From contig CM023539.1 in assembly GCA_013350335.1 (NCBI GenBank), forward strand, positions 21,062,448 to 21,126,447: a DNA stretch of 64,000 bases, written 5' to 3'. Below the pieces are notes generated by a model that saw only the letters and a program-made list of their open reading frames with translations, did not search any database and had not been told where the DNA came from. Below, piece after piece: positions 38,556-50,661 of the stretch. The translations under genes and the position numbers were made by a program. The stretch's first letter is position 1, and each line of letters starts with the position of its first letter. This DNA comes from Chimonanthus salicifolius (lineage: Eukaryota; Streptophyta; Magnoliopsida; Laurales; Calycanthaceae).

Positions 38556-40374
38556 GTAACAAGACTTCACAAAGAGGGCACGATCGTGATCAGTTGCTGG
38601 ATTAAAGCTCAAGGACCACTTAGTTGTCTTGGGTAGGATTCTACCTCTTTGAAACCATGGGACATGTAATATGATTTTAATTCATATTTGATGAGTTGTT
38701 TTGTATAAGTGATATGTTTTCAAGTATGGGATTTTAAATGCTATGATTTGTATAAATGCATAGCATGTGGACATTTGCATCTCATGCATGGCATGGGAGG
38801 GAGGATATGTAACCTGAGGCCACACTCCGTCGGGGCGTCCAAAAGACCACTGTGGGGATACCTTGATGTGCATTTTCCATCACACTCCGTCAGGGCGTCC
38901 GAAAGACCACGTGGGGATACCTTGATGATGAGTTTTCTATCAATAGGTTACTATGTGTTTGATACCTTGATGAGGAGCTTTCCATCAAAAGGATGTTTTT
39001 TATTGCTGATGGGTGGGACTCATGGCGTATGGCACCCATGGCATGGCATTGCATCAACATGATTATGATCTCTATTATCATGCATAGTTGCTGGTTTTAT
39101 CTGTATGATTAGATCTCCATTATCATACATGATTTTGGATACAATGTTTTATAAGTATGGTATGATATATTATATCTGGATTTTTGGTACTAACCCATGT
39201 GTTGACCCTAATTGGAATACCTACTGGGCGCGTTGTCTAACGCCCTACTTCTACCCTAGTTGATGACACAGGGAATGAATGGAACGAGGAACGGGATCGG
39301 AGTGAAGCTTAGGAGCTTGGATGATTAAGTTATTCATGGACTATGTATTTGAATAGCTAGCATTCGAGATTGTAATAACGTAGATATATTTGCTATGGTT
39401 TGGATGGTTGATTTTGGATATTTAACTTAAGGCGAATATTATTAAGTGCTGGACTACTTTGCTATCTAAAATGGAATAGGATTGTTATCCTATTGTAATT
39501 CTGCATTTATGTTTATTTCGCATTTTAACTTGAGTACGTGTGAACCATTTTAGTGGACTTGGTCCACGCACAGGTATGGTTGGCCAGTTAAGGGTCGGGC
39601 TTTGGAAGCTCGGACTTAGCTCGCGTCGTGACGTCCTGCTCTCTATCACTCTTTATTTTATTTTTTTTTAAAAAAAACTCTGATTTTCGGAAAGCAAGTG
39701 AAAAAGGGCAGGGCGTTACAAAGATAGGCTATGAATAATAAATACTAAGGACACTATGTATATATGGGTTATGTATGCATGCATGGCAAAAATGGATTAA
39801 GGATCACAATGGCCGAACCCTAATTGTTATGGATACATGGAGAGGACCTCATGCATGTCAAAAATAAGGTATATGATCTAAGATCATGGTTTGGCCTTTG
39901 CATGGCCAAACCCTAGGGTTTCTTGTATGAGAACATCAAGGAATATAAACATGGTTATATGTTGTTTTTTTTAAAAAAATAATGAACCATAGGGTTCGGC
40001 CATGTTGTATGGCCGAACCCCATGAAAGGATATTAAGTGATTCTTAATGGGTTTAAAGAATGGAAACCATGGAATGTGGTTAATGATTTTAAAAGGTTTT
40101 GAATGAATGAATGTTAGTAATTTTTAAAGGGGTTTTAAATAAGGGAAATCATGGAGAAATATTGATGATTATTTATGGTCTCAAATGTTGCAAATAATGA
40201 TGAACCATGGACCATGGGTTCGGCCATGTTGTATGGCCGAACCCCATGGAGAGTGATTTTTGAACTTAGAGGTATTTGGACCATGGTGATGATGAGGGAA
40301 TGTTGGTAACTTTAATGGATTTTAAATGTAGTTAATGATGATAAAAAATGATGATCTAAATGTATGATTAAACC

Positions 40375-40396
40375 ACCCCCCCCCCCCCCCCCCCCC
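40375..40396. repeat. Poly-C run
   Basis: About 20 consecutive C follow AAACCA in the intron-like part of the LTR. A run in the corresponding place of the related copy (about 44021-44041) shows the tract is inherited, although exact lengths may reflect sequencing error. Confidence 0.8.
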
Positions 40397-42089
40397 AATG
40401 GAGGGACTTGGGTTGAGGATCTAAACTGTTGAAAAGGATCTAAAAAAGAGGAGGAAATGACATCATGGGTTCGGCCATGGTGTATGGCCGAACCCCATGA
40501 CCCATTTTATGAACCCTTTTTATGAGTTAAGTATGGATCTATGCAAGTCTAAAATGAATGGGTTTTAAGTTAAGGAAATGGATATTTATGATGGTTTTTA
40601 TGTCATGATTAATGAATCATGTATGGATCCATGTTTATGGATCAGTTATGGACCTAAGTATGTGTAAGAAAAAGGGGTGTTTAGCCATAGAAAGAATGAT
40701 GGCCAAAGATGGAAAAATGGTGAACATGAAGGGACCATGTGTTCGGCCATGGCGTATGGCCGAACCCCATGGGGAGTGTTTTTGGAACTTAGGGTTCCCT
40801 TAATGTTAAATGTGTTGGATTAATGAACCAAAGGGTGGCTGATTTTAGAACCACATGATTAAAATGATCTATGGATTAAAAAGGGACCCAAAACCTAGAA
40901 AGTGAGGTTTGGCCATGTTGCATGGCCGAACCCCACTAAGGTATGTATGGACTTGGGCATGGTTGAAACATTGGGCTGATTTATTGATGTGTAATAAGGT
41001 AACGAGATCTCGCAAGTGGTGCGCGATCGGTGATTGATCTTTGGATGGGAATCACAAGGACAATATTAGTTGGTCATTGGTAGGATTCCTACCTCATTGA
41101 AAGCCATAGATTATGTGTATATGAATGTTTTACTTGAATTATTTTCGTATCAAATTATATGTCTTAATGAGGGGATTTTAATGCTATGGTTTGTATTATC
41201 ACATGGGATGTTTACACTTGCATCTCATTCTTGGCATATGAGGGATGATTTATAACCGGAGATCCACACTCCGTCGGGGCGTCCGTAAGGCATTCGTGGA
41301 GGCTATCTTGATGTGCTATGTATGATTGATTTGTAACCGGAGATCCATACTTCGTCGGGGCGTCCGTAAGACATTTGTGGAGGGTACCTTGATGCTCATT
41401 TTCCATCAAGAGGGACATTATGTAATGATGATATGGATGATGGGTGGGACTCATGGCATATGACCACCATGGCATGGCATTTACTTGCATGGTTTTGATA
41501 TACTTATATCTATGTGTTTTGTTTATACTAATCCAAGTGTTGACCCTACTCGGAGTACCTACTGGGCGCGTTGTCTACGCTCTACTTCTATCTTAGATGA
41601 TGACGTAAGAAATGGAGGAAGCGAAGAACGTGATCGGAGCCAAGCGCAGGAGCTTGGAGGAGCTAGATTAATTTATTTAAGTTTTATTCATGGTTATGTA
41701 ATTTGAGTAACTTAGCTTGTTGGACTGTAATAACTTAGACTATTGCTATGGTTTGGACTTTTATTTTGGACATTTTAAGTTGAGGTATTTATTAATTAAG
41801 TGATGTAATTCCTTGCTATCTAAAATTAGTAGGATAGACTCTATTATAACTCCTCATTATGTTTATATTCTGCAAGCTTACTTTCTACGTGTGAATTGTT
41901 CTCGTGGACTTAGTTCCACGCACATGTAGGGTTGGCCAGTTAAGGACCGGGCTTTGGAAGCTCGGACTTAACTCGCGTCGTAACGTCCCACGCTCTTTGT
42001 CACTCTTTATTTCAAAAAAAAATAAAATTAGACTCTGATTTTCTGCTAGTGAAAAGGGGCGAGTCGTTACAGTTTCATCTCATAGAAAC

Positions 42090-42800
42090 TACTCCACCAA
42101 AACCATTGGGGGTAGTGGTATGCCATGTGGAGGGCATGCTTTCCCCTTGGATAGACCAAATGCTTAGGTGGAGACCACACATTGGCCAAAGGAGAGGTGG
42201 TGGTTTCATCTCAAGGAAACCACCAAACCACCAAATGAAGCCATCAACCCAAAACCGTTGGGATGAAGGGTGGTATGCTAGACAAGGAGCTTGAATGGAG
42301 AACATACAAGGACCATGATTGGGCAATGGAGAGGTGGTGGTTCCACCTCATCCAAACCACCAAACCACCCAAGGAAAGTAAACCAAAACCGTTGGGCATA
42401 AGGGGTGGTATGTGCCATGTGGAGGGCATGCACCCCCCTTGGCTAGACAAGGAGCTTAAAGGAAGGACATGCTAGACCACGCATTGGTCAAAAGAGAGGT
42501 GGTGGTTCCACCTCACCCAAACCACCAAACCACCATGGTGAAACCAAGTTGGACATGGGAGTGGTATGTGCCATGTAGAGGGCATGCACTCCCTTTGGTT
42601 AGACAAGGAGCTTAAAGGAAGGACATGCTAGACCATGCATTGGTCAAAAGGGAGGTGGTGGTTCCACCTCCTCCAAACCACCAAACCACCAAGATGAAAC
42701 CAAGCCAAAACCGTTGGACATGGGAGTGGTATGTGCCATGTGGAGGGCATGCACTCCCTTTGGCTAGACAAGGATCTTATGTGGAGGGCATGGATTGGTC
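42090..42800 (+). repeat. Tandem array of about 150-170-base units in U3
   Basis: Four to five imperfect units each contain AAACCGTTGG, GCCATGTGGAGGGCATGC, CTTGGCTAGACAAGGAGCTT, GCATTGG and a GGTGGTGGTTCCACCTC hairpin followed by CCAAACCACC. Spacings between the GGAGGGCATGC cores are about 153 and 167. The expansion accounts for much of this LTR's extra length. Confidence 0.8.
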
Positions 42801-43202
42801 AAAGGAGAGGTGGTGGAGTCTTGACCAAGGAAACCCAAGACAAGATGGAAAATGGCTAGGCTTTCCATCTCATCTCATCTCACTCTCTCACTCTCTCCCT
42901 CTCCCTCTCTTGGCCGGCCCTCACTCTAGGAGAAAGACAAAGAAAGAGAAAAATTGTATCTCATCTCCTCTCCCTCTCAAGCTTGGCCGACCCTCTTATT
43001 CAACAAAAACTTGGAGTTTTATCTCACTGTCCTCCTCTCCCTCTCTCAAACATTCACCAAGGCCGAACCATCTTCTTGGGGGTTCATCTTAGACCCTCTC
43101 CCTCTCAAGGCCGAAGATCAAGGAGCAAGGAAGAAGAAGGACTAAGGAGAAGATCGTAGGAGCAAGAAAGAGCGAAGGAAAACCGGAGGAGTTGCGGGAT
43201 CG

Positions 43203-44666
43203 GTAAGTAGTACTCAACAAGATTCTATTAATTTGAAGGAGTTAAAGGAAACCATGAAATCCCATTTTTGAATTGGAGAGTTGGCCAAAAATGTTATGGG
43301 CCATGGATGTAAAATCTATCCAAGAAATGAGATGGAAAAGATGGACAAAGCCCTAATGGGTAAGATAGGCTAAGTAAATAATGGAATATTAAGGACATTA
43401 TGTATATATGGCTAAGGACCTCTTGCATGAATCATATAAGGATTATGATCATGGATCATGGGTTGGCCTTGCATGGCTGAACCCTAATTGTTATGGATCT
43501 ATGGAAAGGACCTTATGCATGTCTAAGATAAGGTATATGATCAAGATAATGGTTTGGCCCTTGCGTGGCCAAACCCTAGATTTCTATGTATATGGATCAT
43601 GAGAGCTAAAAGGATTGGATGAGGTTCGGCCATGATGTATGGCCGAACCCCATCAAGGGATATAATCATAAGTAAATGATTTTTAAGAGAAGATGATGAA
43701 CCATAGGGTTCGGCCAAACCCCATCGAAGTACATTGATGATTTTTAATGGGTTGTAAAAGATGAAATCATAGATGCATGTTAAGGATTTTAAAGGGTTTC
43801 AAAGGAGGGAAATAATGGAGAAATGTTAATCATTTTAAATGGTCTAAAATGTTATAATGATGAAGAACCATGGACCATGGGTTCGGCCATGTTGTATGGC
43901 CGAACCCCATGGAGGGATGTTGATGGACTTAGAGGTATTAGACCCATGAAAATGATGGAGAGATATTGATGGACTTTGGGTTGTAAAAAGATGACCTAAG
44001 TGTATGATTAAACCAACCCCACCCCCCCCCCCCCCCCCCCCCCACCTCCACCCATGGAGGGACTTGTTCATGGGTCTAAAATGTTGTAAATGATTTTTAA
44101 GGGAGGATGAAAATGAACATCATGGGTTCGGCCATGTTGTATGGCCAAACCCCATGACCGATTTTATGGACATTATGGATCTATGCATGCATGTTTAAAA
44201 TGAATGGATTATCAAGCTAAGGAATGGAGGTATTTGTTAGGGATTTGTTAGGGTTTTATGTCATGATTAATGAATCAATTATGGATCTATGTTTATAGAT
44301 CAGTTATGGACCTAAGTATGTTAAACAAAAGGGGTGATTAGCCATGAAAAGAATGATGGCAAAGAGGTAAATATGGTGAAAATGGAAGGACCATGGATTC
44401 GGCCATGGTGTATGGCCGAACCCCATGGAGGATGTTTTTGTGGACTTAGGGTTTTTTAAATGATTTAACTTATGTGCTTGAATTAATGAATCAAAGGATG
44501 GCTGATCTTGGACCCACATGATTAAAATGATCTAAGGATTAAAAAGGGACCCAAAAAAACCAAGTGGGTGAGGTTCGGCCATGTTGTATGGCCGAACCCC
44601 CTAAGGCATGTATTGTGGACTTAAACATGGTTGGAACATTGGTTTGACTTATTGATATGTAATAAG
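43203..44666 (+). other. Predicted intron of LTR 33674-45911
   Basis: The donor is GTTGCGGGATCG|GTAAGTAG and the acceptor is ATTGATATGTAATAAG|GTAACGG. The 1.46-kb interval holds about eight stem-loops, including the best-preserved one (43875-43912), and a poly-C run at about 44021-44041. These are among the cleanest splice sites in the window. Confidence 0.75.
44021..44041. repeat. Poly-C run, second copy
   Basis: This homopolymer follows AACCAACCCCACC and sits at the same place as the run at 40375-40396, with identical flanks (GATTAAACCA before, ATGGAGGGACTTG after). Confidence 0.8.
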
Positions 44667-46083
44667 GTAACGGCATTCTCACAAGCGGTGCGCAATCGGT
44701 GATCGATCTTTGGACGGAAAAACTAAAGACCCGGTATTTAGACATTGGTAGGATTCCTACCTCATTGAAAGCCATGGATTATGTGTATATGAATGTTTTA
44801 CTTGAATTATTTTGGTATCAATTTATATGTCCTAATGATGGGATTTTAATGCTATGGTTGTATTATTATTACATAGCATGTTGCATTTGCATCTCATGCA
44901 TGGCATGGGAGGGATACTATGGAGTTGTGATACCTTGATGAGGATTTTCCATCAAGAGGGATACTATGTGATTGTGATACCTTGATGAGGGTTTTCCATC
45001 AAGAGGGATATCATGTGATTGTGGTTGTAACTGGAGTCCACGCTCCGTCGGGGAGACTGATAAACAAACGTGGGGATACCTTGATGTGCATTATCCATCA
45101 AGAGGGATACTATGTGATTGTGATACCTTGATGAGGGTTTTCCATCAAGAGGGATAATTGTGTGATTGTGGTTGTAACCGGAGTCCACGCTCCGTTGGGG
45201 CGATCGATAAACAAACGTGGGGATACCTTGATGTGTATTTTCCATCAAGAGGGATACTATATGATGATGATATGGATGATGGGTGGGACTCATGACATAT
45301 GACACCCATGGCATGGCATCTACTTGCATGGTTTTGATATTACTCTTATCTTTGTGTTTTTGTTTATACTAATCGATGTGTTGACCCTACTTGGAGTACC
45401 TACTGGGCGCGTTGTCTAACGCCTTACTTCCACCTTAGATGATGACGCAAGAAATGGACAAGGCGATGGACGTGATCGGAGCCAAGCATAGGAGCTTGGA
45501 GGAGCTAGTTTTATTTACCTAAGTTTTATTTATGGAAATGTAATTTGAGTAACTAGCTTGTTGGAATGTAATAATTTAGATTACTTGCTATGGTTTGGAC
45601 TTTACTTTTGGAGATTCTAAGTTAAGGTATTTATTAATTTAGTGATGCACTTCCTTGCTATTTAATAATTGGTAGGATAGACTCTATTATAATTCCGCAT
45701 TAAGTTTACATTCCCCAAGCTTAACTTTTTAAGTGTGAACCGTTGTCGTAGACTTAGTTCCACGCACACGTAGGGTTGGCCAGTTAAGGGCCGGGCTTTG
45801 GAAGCTCGGACTTAGCTCGTGTTGTGACGTCCCGCTCTCTTGTCACTCTTTTATTCAAAAAAAAAAAATATGCTTTGTTTTTAAACATAGTGAAAGGGGC
45901 GGGGCGTTACACATATCATTTGATACCAAAACAAATCATCAAAACATGAAATAAAATCATCACATATACATATTCCATGGTTTTCAATAAGGTAGGAATC
46001 CTACACACGTCCAAATATCGGGTTCTTATGTTTCCGTCAAAAAACTGATCACCGATAGCGCCCCCGGTTGTGGAATCTTTTAG

Positions 46084-47487
46084 CTTAAATAAATTCCATA
46101 AAATTATCAAATTAATTATTCCAATTGATTTAAACCAGTCCCTTCATCCTTCCCATTTAACTTAACCATTTGGAAAATCATATAAATATTTCATTTTTTG
46201 AAAACAGCCGGTTACCCGCTGTCCATTGTCCACTGTCCACTGTCCACTGTCCACTACCCACTAGTGGGGTTCGGCCATACAACATGGCTGAACCTCACTC
46301 TTTGGTTTTGACCCCCTTTTTAACCCTTGTTTTATTATTTCCCAACATAGCCACCATTCATTTTCATAGTTTAATCACTTAACTTATTTACACATAACTT
46401 AGGTCCATTAACATAAACATAGATCCATAATAAATCCCTCCATGCATAGATCTACAAAATAATCCATTAAAATGGTTCATGGGGTTCGGCCATACAACAT
46501 GGCCGAACCCATGATGTCTCATTTTCATCCACTCCTTTGAATCATTTACCAACATTAGGTCCATAAACAAAGTCCCTCCATGGGGGTTTAATCATACACT
46601 TAGGTCCATCATTTTAAAACCCAAAATCCATCAACATGTCTTCCATCATTTTCGTCATTTAAAACCCGTTAAAAATCACCAACATCCTTCCATGAGGTTC
46701 GGCTATACAACGTGGCCGAACCCTATGGTTCATCATGTTAAAACCCAAAAATCCATTAGCATCTCTTCCATGGGGTTCGGCCATACAACATGGCCGAACC
46801 CATGGTCCATTGTTCTCCATCATTTCCTCATTTTAAATCACCATCTACGACATTTAAAACCAATCTTCATTCTTCCATCATTTTCATCCGTTAAAGCCCT
46901 TTAAAATCACTAACATACATCCATCCTTTTCATCCCTTTAAACCCATTAAAATCAATAACCTACTTCCATGGGGTTCGGCCATACAATATGGCTGAACCC
47001 TATGGTTCATCATTTTCTCTTTAAACCTCACATTACCATGATTAGATCCCTTGATGGGGTTCGGCCACACATCATGGTCGAACCTCATCCAATCCTTTTT
47101 GCCCTTATATATAAAAATCTAGGGTTTGGCCATGCAAGGGCTAAACCATGATCCATGATCATTCTCCATCCGTTATATTAAACATGCATGAGGTCCTTAT
47201 GCATAATAAGATTAGGGTTCGGCCATGCAAGGGCCGAACCATGTTCTTTGACCATTCCTCATGTCTAGCCATGCATGTTGTCATAATCCACATATACATA
47301 TTGTCCTTAATAATCTTCATTTATATAGCCTATCTTACCCCTTAGCAAGATTAGGGTTTTGTCCATTTTTCCATCCCATTCCTTTTAAATCCATGGCCCA
47401 TAACATTTTGGCCAACTACTTTCAATCCGAAATGGAATGTTCCCTAAACCTCCTTTTAATTAATAAATCATATCAAGCAACACTTAC
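46084..47487 (-). other. Predicted intron of LTR 32671-48625
   Basis: The donor is CGGAATCG|GTAAGTG on minus (ACTTAC at 47482-47487). The acceptor area reads TTTAAG|CTAAAAG, changed from the usual AAG|GTAA, so the 3' site is uncertain. It contains eight stem-loops and, close to the acceptor, a TGTCCAC array at 46220-46262. Confidence 0.55.
46220..46262. repeat. TGTCCAC heptamer array
   Basis: Six heptamers, TGTCCAC with one TGTCCAT and one TACCCAC, follow CAGCCGGTTACCCGC. The array is near the 3' splice site of the predicted intron, the same place as the arrays at 51652, 55147 and 57617. Confidence 0.9.
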
Positions 47488-48625
47488 CGATTCCGCGACT
47501 CCTCCGTTTTCTTTCGTTCCGTCTTGCTCCTCCGATCTTCTCATTCCTTCGTCTTTTCTTTCTTCCTCCTTGATCTTCGGCCAAGAGTGTTGCTTGAGAG
47601 GGAAAGGGTTTAAGATGAAAATCCCAAGAGATGGTTCGGCCAAGGAAGAGCTTGATAGAGGGAGAGGAGGAGAGAATGGGAAATCCTTAGTCTTTTTCTT
47701 GTCTTGTGAGAGAGGTCGGCCCGTAGGGTTTTTGGGTGAGAGGGAGAGGATTTGGGATAGAAAACTCTAAGTCTTTCTTGTCTTAATGAGAGGGTCGGCC
47801 AAGCTTGAGAGGGAGAGAGTGAGAGTGTGAATGAGATGGAAAGCTAGCCCTTTCCATCTTGTCTTAGGGTTTCTTGGGCACGACTCCACCTCCAACCACC
47901 TTCATCCATGTGGAGTCTTCCCTATGAGTCCCTTGACCAAACAAGGGAATGCATGCCCTCCACATGGCACACACCACCCTCTCCAACGGTTTTGGATAGT
48001 GGTTTCCATGAGATGGAACCCTCCACCTCCCTTTGACTCACTAAGTGGATGCATGCCTCACACATGGCACACACCACCCTCTCCAATGGTTTTGGTGGCT
48101 AGTGGTTTCCATGAGATGGAAACCACCCACCTCTCCTTTGAGTCACTCCATCTTTTCATCTTCCATATGACTCACCACCCATTCAACTCACTTTTAAATG
48201 AAACTCAACTCCTAACTCACGCACTTGGATTTATTTTAAATTAACTTACGTGATTTTAATTAAATAATTTAACTCAATTTACTTCATTTGATCCTCTTTA
48301 ATTCACCCATAAACTCACCCATGGTTGACCAAGTCAACCATGGTGGCCGGCCCCACTTGTGCCTTAGTCCACACTCCACCTCACTTGATGAGGTGGAGTT
48401 GGGTCCCACATGGCTATGCCACTTGGATAATTCCTCATACACTTGCCACCTCACTTGATGAGGTGGACCCCATGCCTTTGATCTTAATTGGGTCCATGAC
48501 CTGATCCATTCCTTACCCATTTACCCTAATCATCAATCCATCTTGACCCATTGGGTCCCAATTGGGCATTTGACCCAATTGACCACATTGAACCAATTAA
48601 ATAGCATTAATCCTAACCATGGTCC

Positions 48626-50017
48626 TATAACACCCCGGATTTTCATTTCATGAATATATATGGAAATTGTCCATTTAAATTATGAATTAATGGAATTTGA
48701 AATTTAATAATGGAGATGGACCTCAGATGGGTAAGGAGTTGGGTCAATTGCCAAAATAAGACCCAACTGGTTATGGATAAGGTTCAATTGAAATAAATGG
48801 GTAAGATTAATTTAATTGGGTCAAAATACCCACTTAAGATTCAAGTGTAGGTTCACCTCATCAAGTGAGGTGGCATGTAAATGAAATGGCAAGTGGTTAA
48901 GGTAACATTCATGGTCGGCTAAGCGATGGTTGACTTGGTCAACCATGGGTGAGTTCAATAGAGTTGAGTTGATGAATAAGTTCAAGTGGGATAAATAATG
49001 CTTGAGTTGGAAAGTGAATTCACATGAGTTGAGAATTTATTAATGTTGAGTTCAAGTACCTGAGTTGGAAAATGAGTTCATTTATGTTGAGTTGAGTTGA
49101 ATTGAAGTAAGTGGAGTGGGAAGATGGAGGGTTTCCATCTCAAAGGAGGAAACCCGAAAGGCATATCCAAGGTGTACACGTTGGGGAGATGGAGGTTTTC
49201 CATCTCATGGTGGAAACCCAAGGGACACACGTTAGGGACATGGAGGGTTTCCATCTCATCGTGGAAACCCAAGGGACACACGTTGGGGTGGTGGTGAGTT
49301 TCATCTCATGGGATGAAACCCCAAAGGAAATATTAATGAGGGAGGTGAAGGGTTTTGGTTGTTACAAAGGGGCATAACTCAAGAGACACCACCCCTTGGC
49401 CGAATTCCATTGCACAACAAAGAGATTTCTTTTTTCATCTCACTCTCTCAAGCTTGGCCGACCCTCTCACTAAGACAAGAAAGACTTAGAGTTTTCTATC
49501 CCTCCTCCTCCTCTCTCTCTCTCTCTCTCAAACCTCTTCCTTGGCCGAACCATCTCTTGGGGGTTTTCATCTTAGACCCTCTCCCTCTCAAGCAACACAC
49601 TTTGGCCGTAGATCAAGGAGGAAGAAAGAAGAGACTAAGGAAAGAGAAGATCGGAGGAGTAGTGGAATCGGTATGTATGGTTTATTGATTAAAGGGAGGC
49701 TAAGGGAACATTCCATAGAATTTGGAAATGGTTGGCCAAAATGTTAGAGGCCATGGATTTAAGATCCATTCAAAGAAAGACAAAATGAGGTTCGGCCATG
49801 TTGTATGGCCGAACCCCATCAAGTGATATAACCATGGGTATATGATTTTTAAGAAGAAAATGATGAACCATAGGGTTCGGCCATACAATGGAAGAATATT
49901 ATTGGTTTTAATGGGTTCTAAAGGATGAAATGATGGAGGAATGTTAATGATTTTAAATGGGTTAACTGTTGTAAATGATGATTTAAAAATGAGGAGATGA
50001 TGAAGAACCATGGACCA
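48626..50017 (+). mobile_element. Family A LTR, left part (open to the right)
   Basis: It starts TATAACACCCCGGATTTTC at 48626 (TGTAAC with one change) after the target bases GGTCC. It contains GTTTCCATCTC/GATGGAAACC modules with ACACGTTGG at 49130-49320, the CT-rich tract at about 49500, and exon 1 ending GTAGTGGAATCG|GTATGT (intron from 49671). It is cut at 50017 (GACCA) by a minus LTR. The remainder must lie beyond the window. Confidence 0.85.
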
Positions 50018-50661
50018 TGTAACACACCGCCCTCTTTCACTATGCCGAAAATCGGAGTCTATTTTTTTCTTTTTTTTGAATTAAAAGAGTGAGAGAGAGC
50101 GGCACGTCACGGCGCGAGTTAAGTTCGAGCTTCCAAAGCCCTACCCTTAACTGGCCAACCATACGTGTGCGTGAACTAAGCCATTAAAACGGTTCACACG
50201 TACAAAGGCTATACTTGCGGAAATAAACTATAGATGCAGAATTATAATAGAATTACTATCCTACCAATTATTAAATAGCAAGGAAGTACATCACTTAATA
50301 ATAATTACCTCAAATTAAAACGTCCAAAATAAAAGTCCAAACCATAGCAAGTAGTCTAAATTATTACAGTCCAACAACCTAAGTACTCAAATTACATATC
50401 CATGAATAAAACTTAAATAAATCAATCTAGTTCATCCAAGCTCCTAAGCTTGGCTTCGATCACGTCCTTCACTTCGTCAATTTCCTGTGTCATCATCTAA
50501 CGTAGAAGTAGGGCGTTAGACAACGCGCCCAGCAGGTACTCCAAGTAGGGTCAACACATGGATTATTATAAACAAAACACATAGATATAAATTATTAAAA
50601 CCATGCAAGTCAATGCCATGCCATGGGTGCCATAAGCCATGAGTCCCACCCATCATCCATA

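Larger units (their letters stand above)
36253..39720 (+). mobile_element. Aberrant family A insertion with inverted LTR end at left, TSD AAGAT
   Basis: The exact TSD AAGAT is at 36248-36252 and 39721-39725. The right end is the normal LTR 3' end. The left end is an inverted copy of about 80 bases of that same end (TGTAACGCCCCGCCC...AAATCAGAGTC...AAGAGCGGGAC), joined at GTTACA to a PBS (TGGTATCAGAAC) and about 180 bases of leader in plus orientation. LTR sequence then starts mid-U3 at about 36515. So there is no normal LTR 5' start. U3 hairpins (36660, 36783, 36897), exon 1, intron and U5 are otherwise typical. Confidence 0.88.
36093..40998 (+). other. Predicted intron of LTR 34502-42071 with a damaged donor
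   Basis: Exon 1 ends GGAGGAGTCGCGGGATCG as usual, but the donor now reads ATAAGT instead of GTAAGT. The acceptor GTGTAATAAG|GTAACGAG is intact. Excluding the nested element, about 1.4 kb remains with six or more stem-loops and a run of C at 40375-40396. Confidence 0.55.
34502..42071 (+). mobile_element. Family A solo LTR nested in 33674-45911
   Basis: It starts TGTAATAGCCCAGATTTTT at 34502 and ends GGGCGAGTCGTTACA at 42071. The flanks are GTTTT (34497-34501) and GTTTC (42072-42076), a TSD with one mismatch. Joining the host across it restores GTGGTTTCATCTC, as in other copies. It is interrupted by 36253-39720; its own length is about 4.1 kb. It is inserted in the same orientation as its host. 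Confidence 0.88.
33674..45911 (+). mobile_element. Family A solo LTR, TSD CATAT, with nested LTRs
   Basis: It starts TGTAATAGCCCAGATTTTT at 33674 and ends AAAGGGGCGGGGCGTTACA at 45911. The TSD CATAT is exact (33669-33673 and 45912-45916). It is split by the plus LTR 34502-42071. Its own length is about 4.66 kb, the longest copy here, partly through a duplicated block of about 206 bases (33750 and 33956) and a tandem array at 42090-42800. Confidence 0.92.
32671..48625 (-). mobile_element. Family A LTR (minus), outermost layer of the right-hand nest
   Basis: It begins TGTAACGCCCCGCCCC at 32671, is interrupted at 33673 by a plus LTR, resumes at 45917, and is interrupted again at 48625 (GGTCC) by another plus LTR that stays open. 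About 3.7 kb is visible; only the first part of U3 is missing to the right. The resumed part carries exon 2, a heptamer array, eight GGTTCGGCC stem-loops, the donor, CT/GA-rich exon 1, GTTTCCATG...GATGGAAACC hairpins and CACCTCACTTGATGAGGTG. Confidence 0.9.

Noticed and set aside
36253..39720. A DNA transposon with terminal inverted repeats
   Set aside because: The inverted ends are copies of an LTR 3' terminus, a PBS is present, and the rest is LTR sequence; the 5-bp TSD fits the family's other insertions.
42625..43092. A 155-residue plus-strand frame
   Set aside because: It spans the tandem U3 array and the CT-rich tract of an LTR; related copies do not keep the frame.
46220..46262. Heptamer array as an interstitial telomere
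   Set aside because: The unit is TGTCCAC, not the plant TTTAGGG, and it occurs only at one fixed position in family A LTRs.
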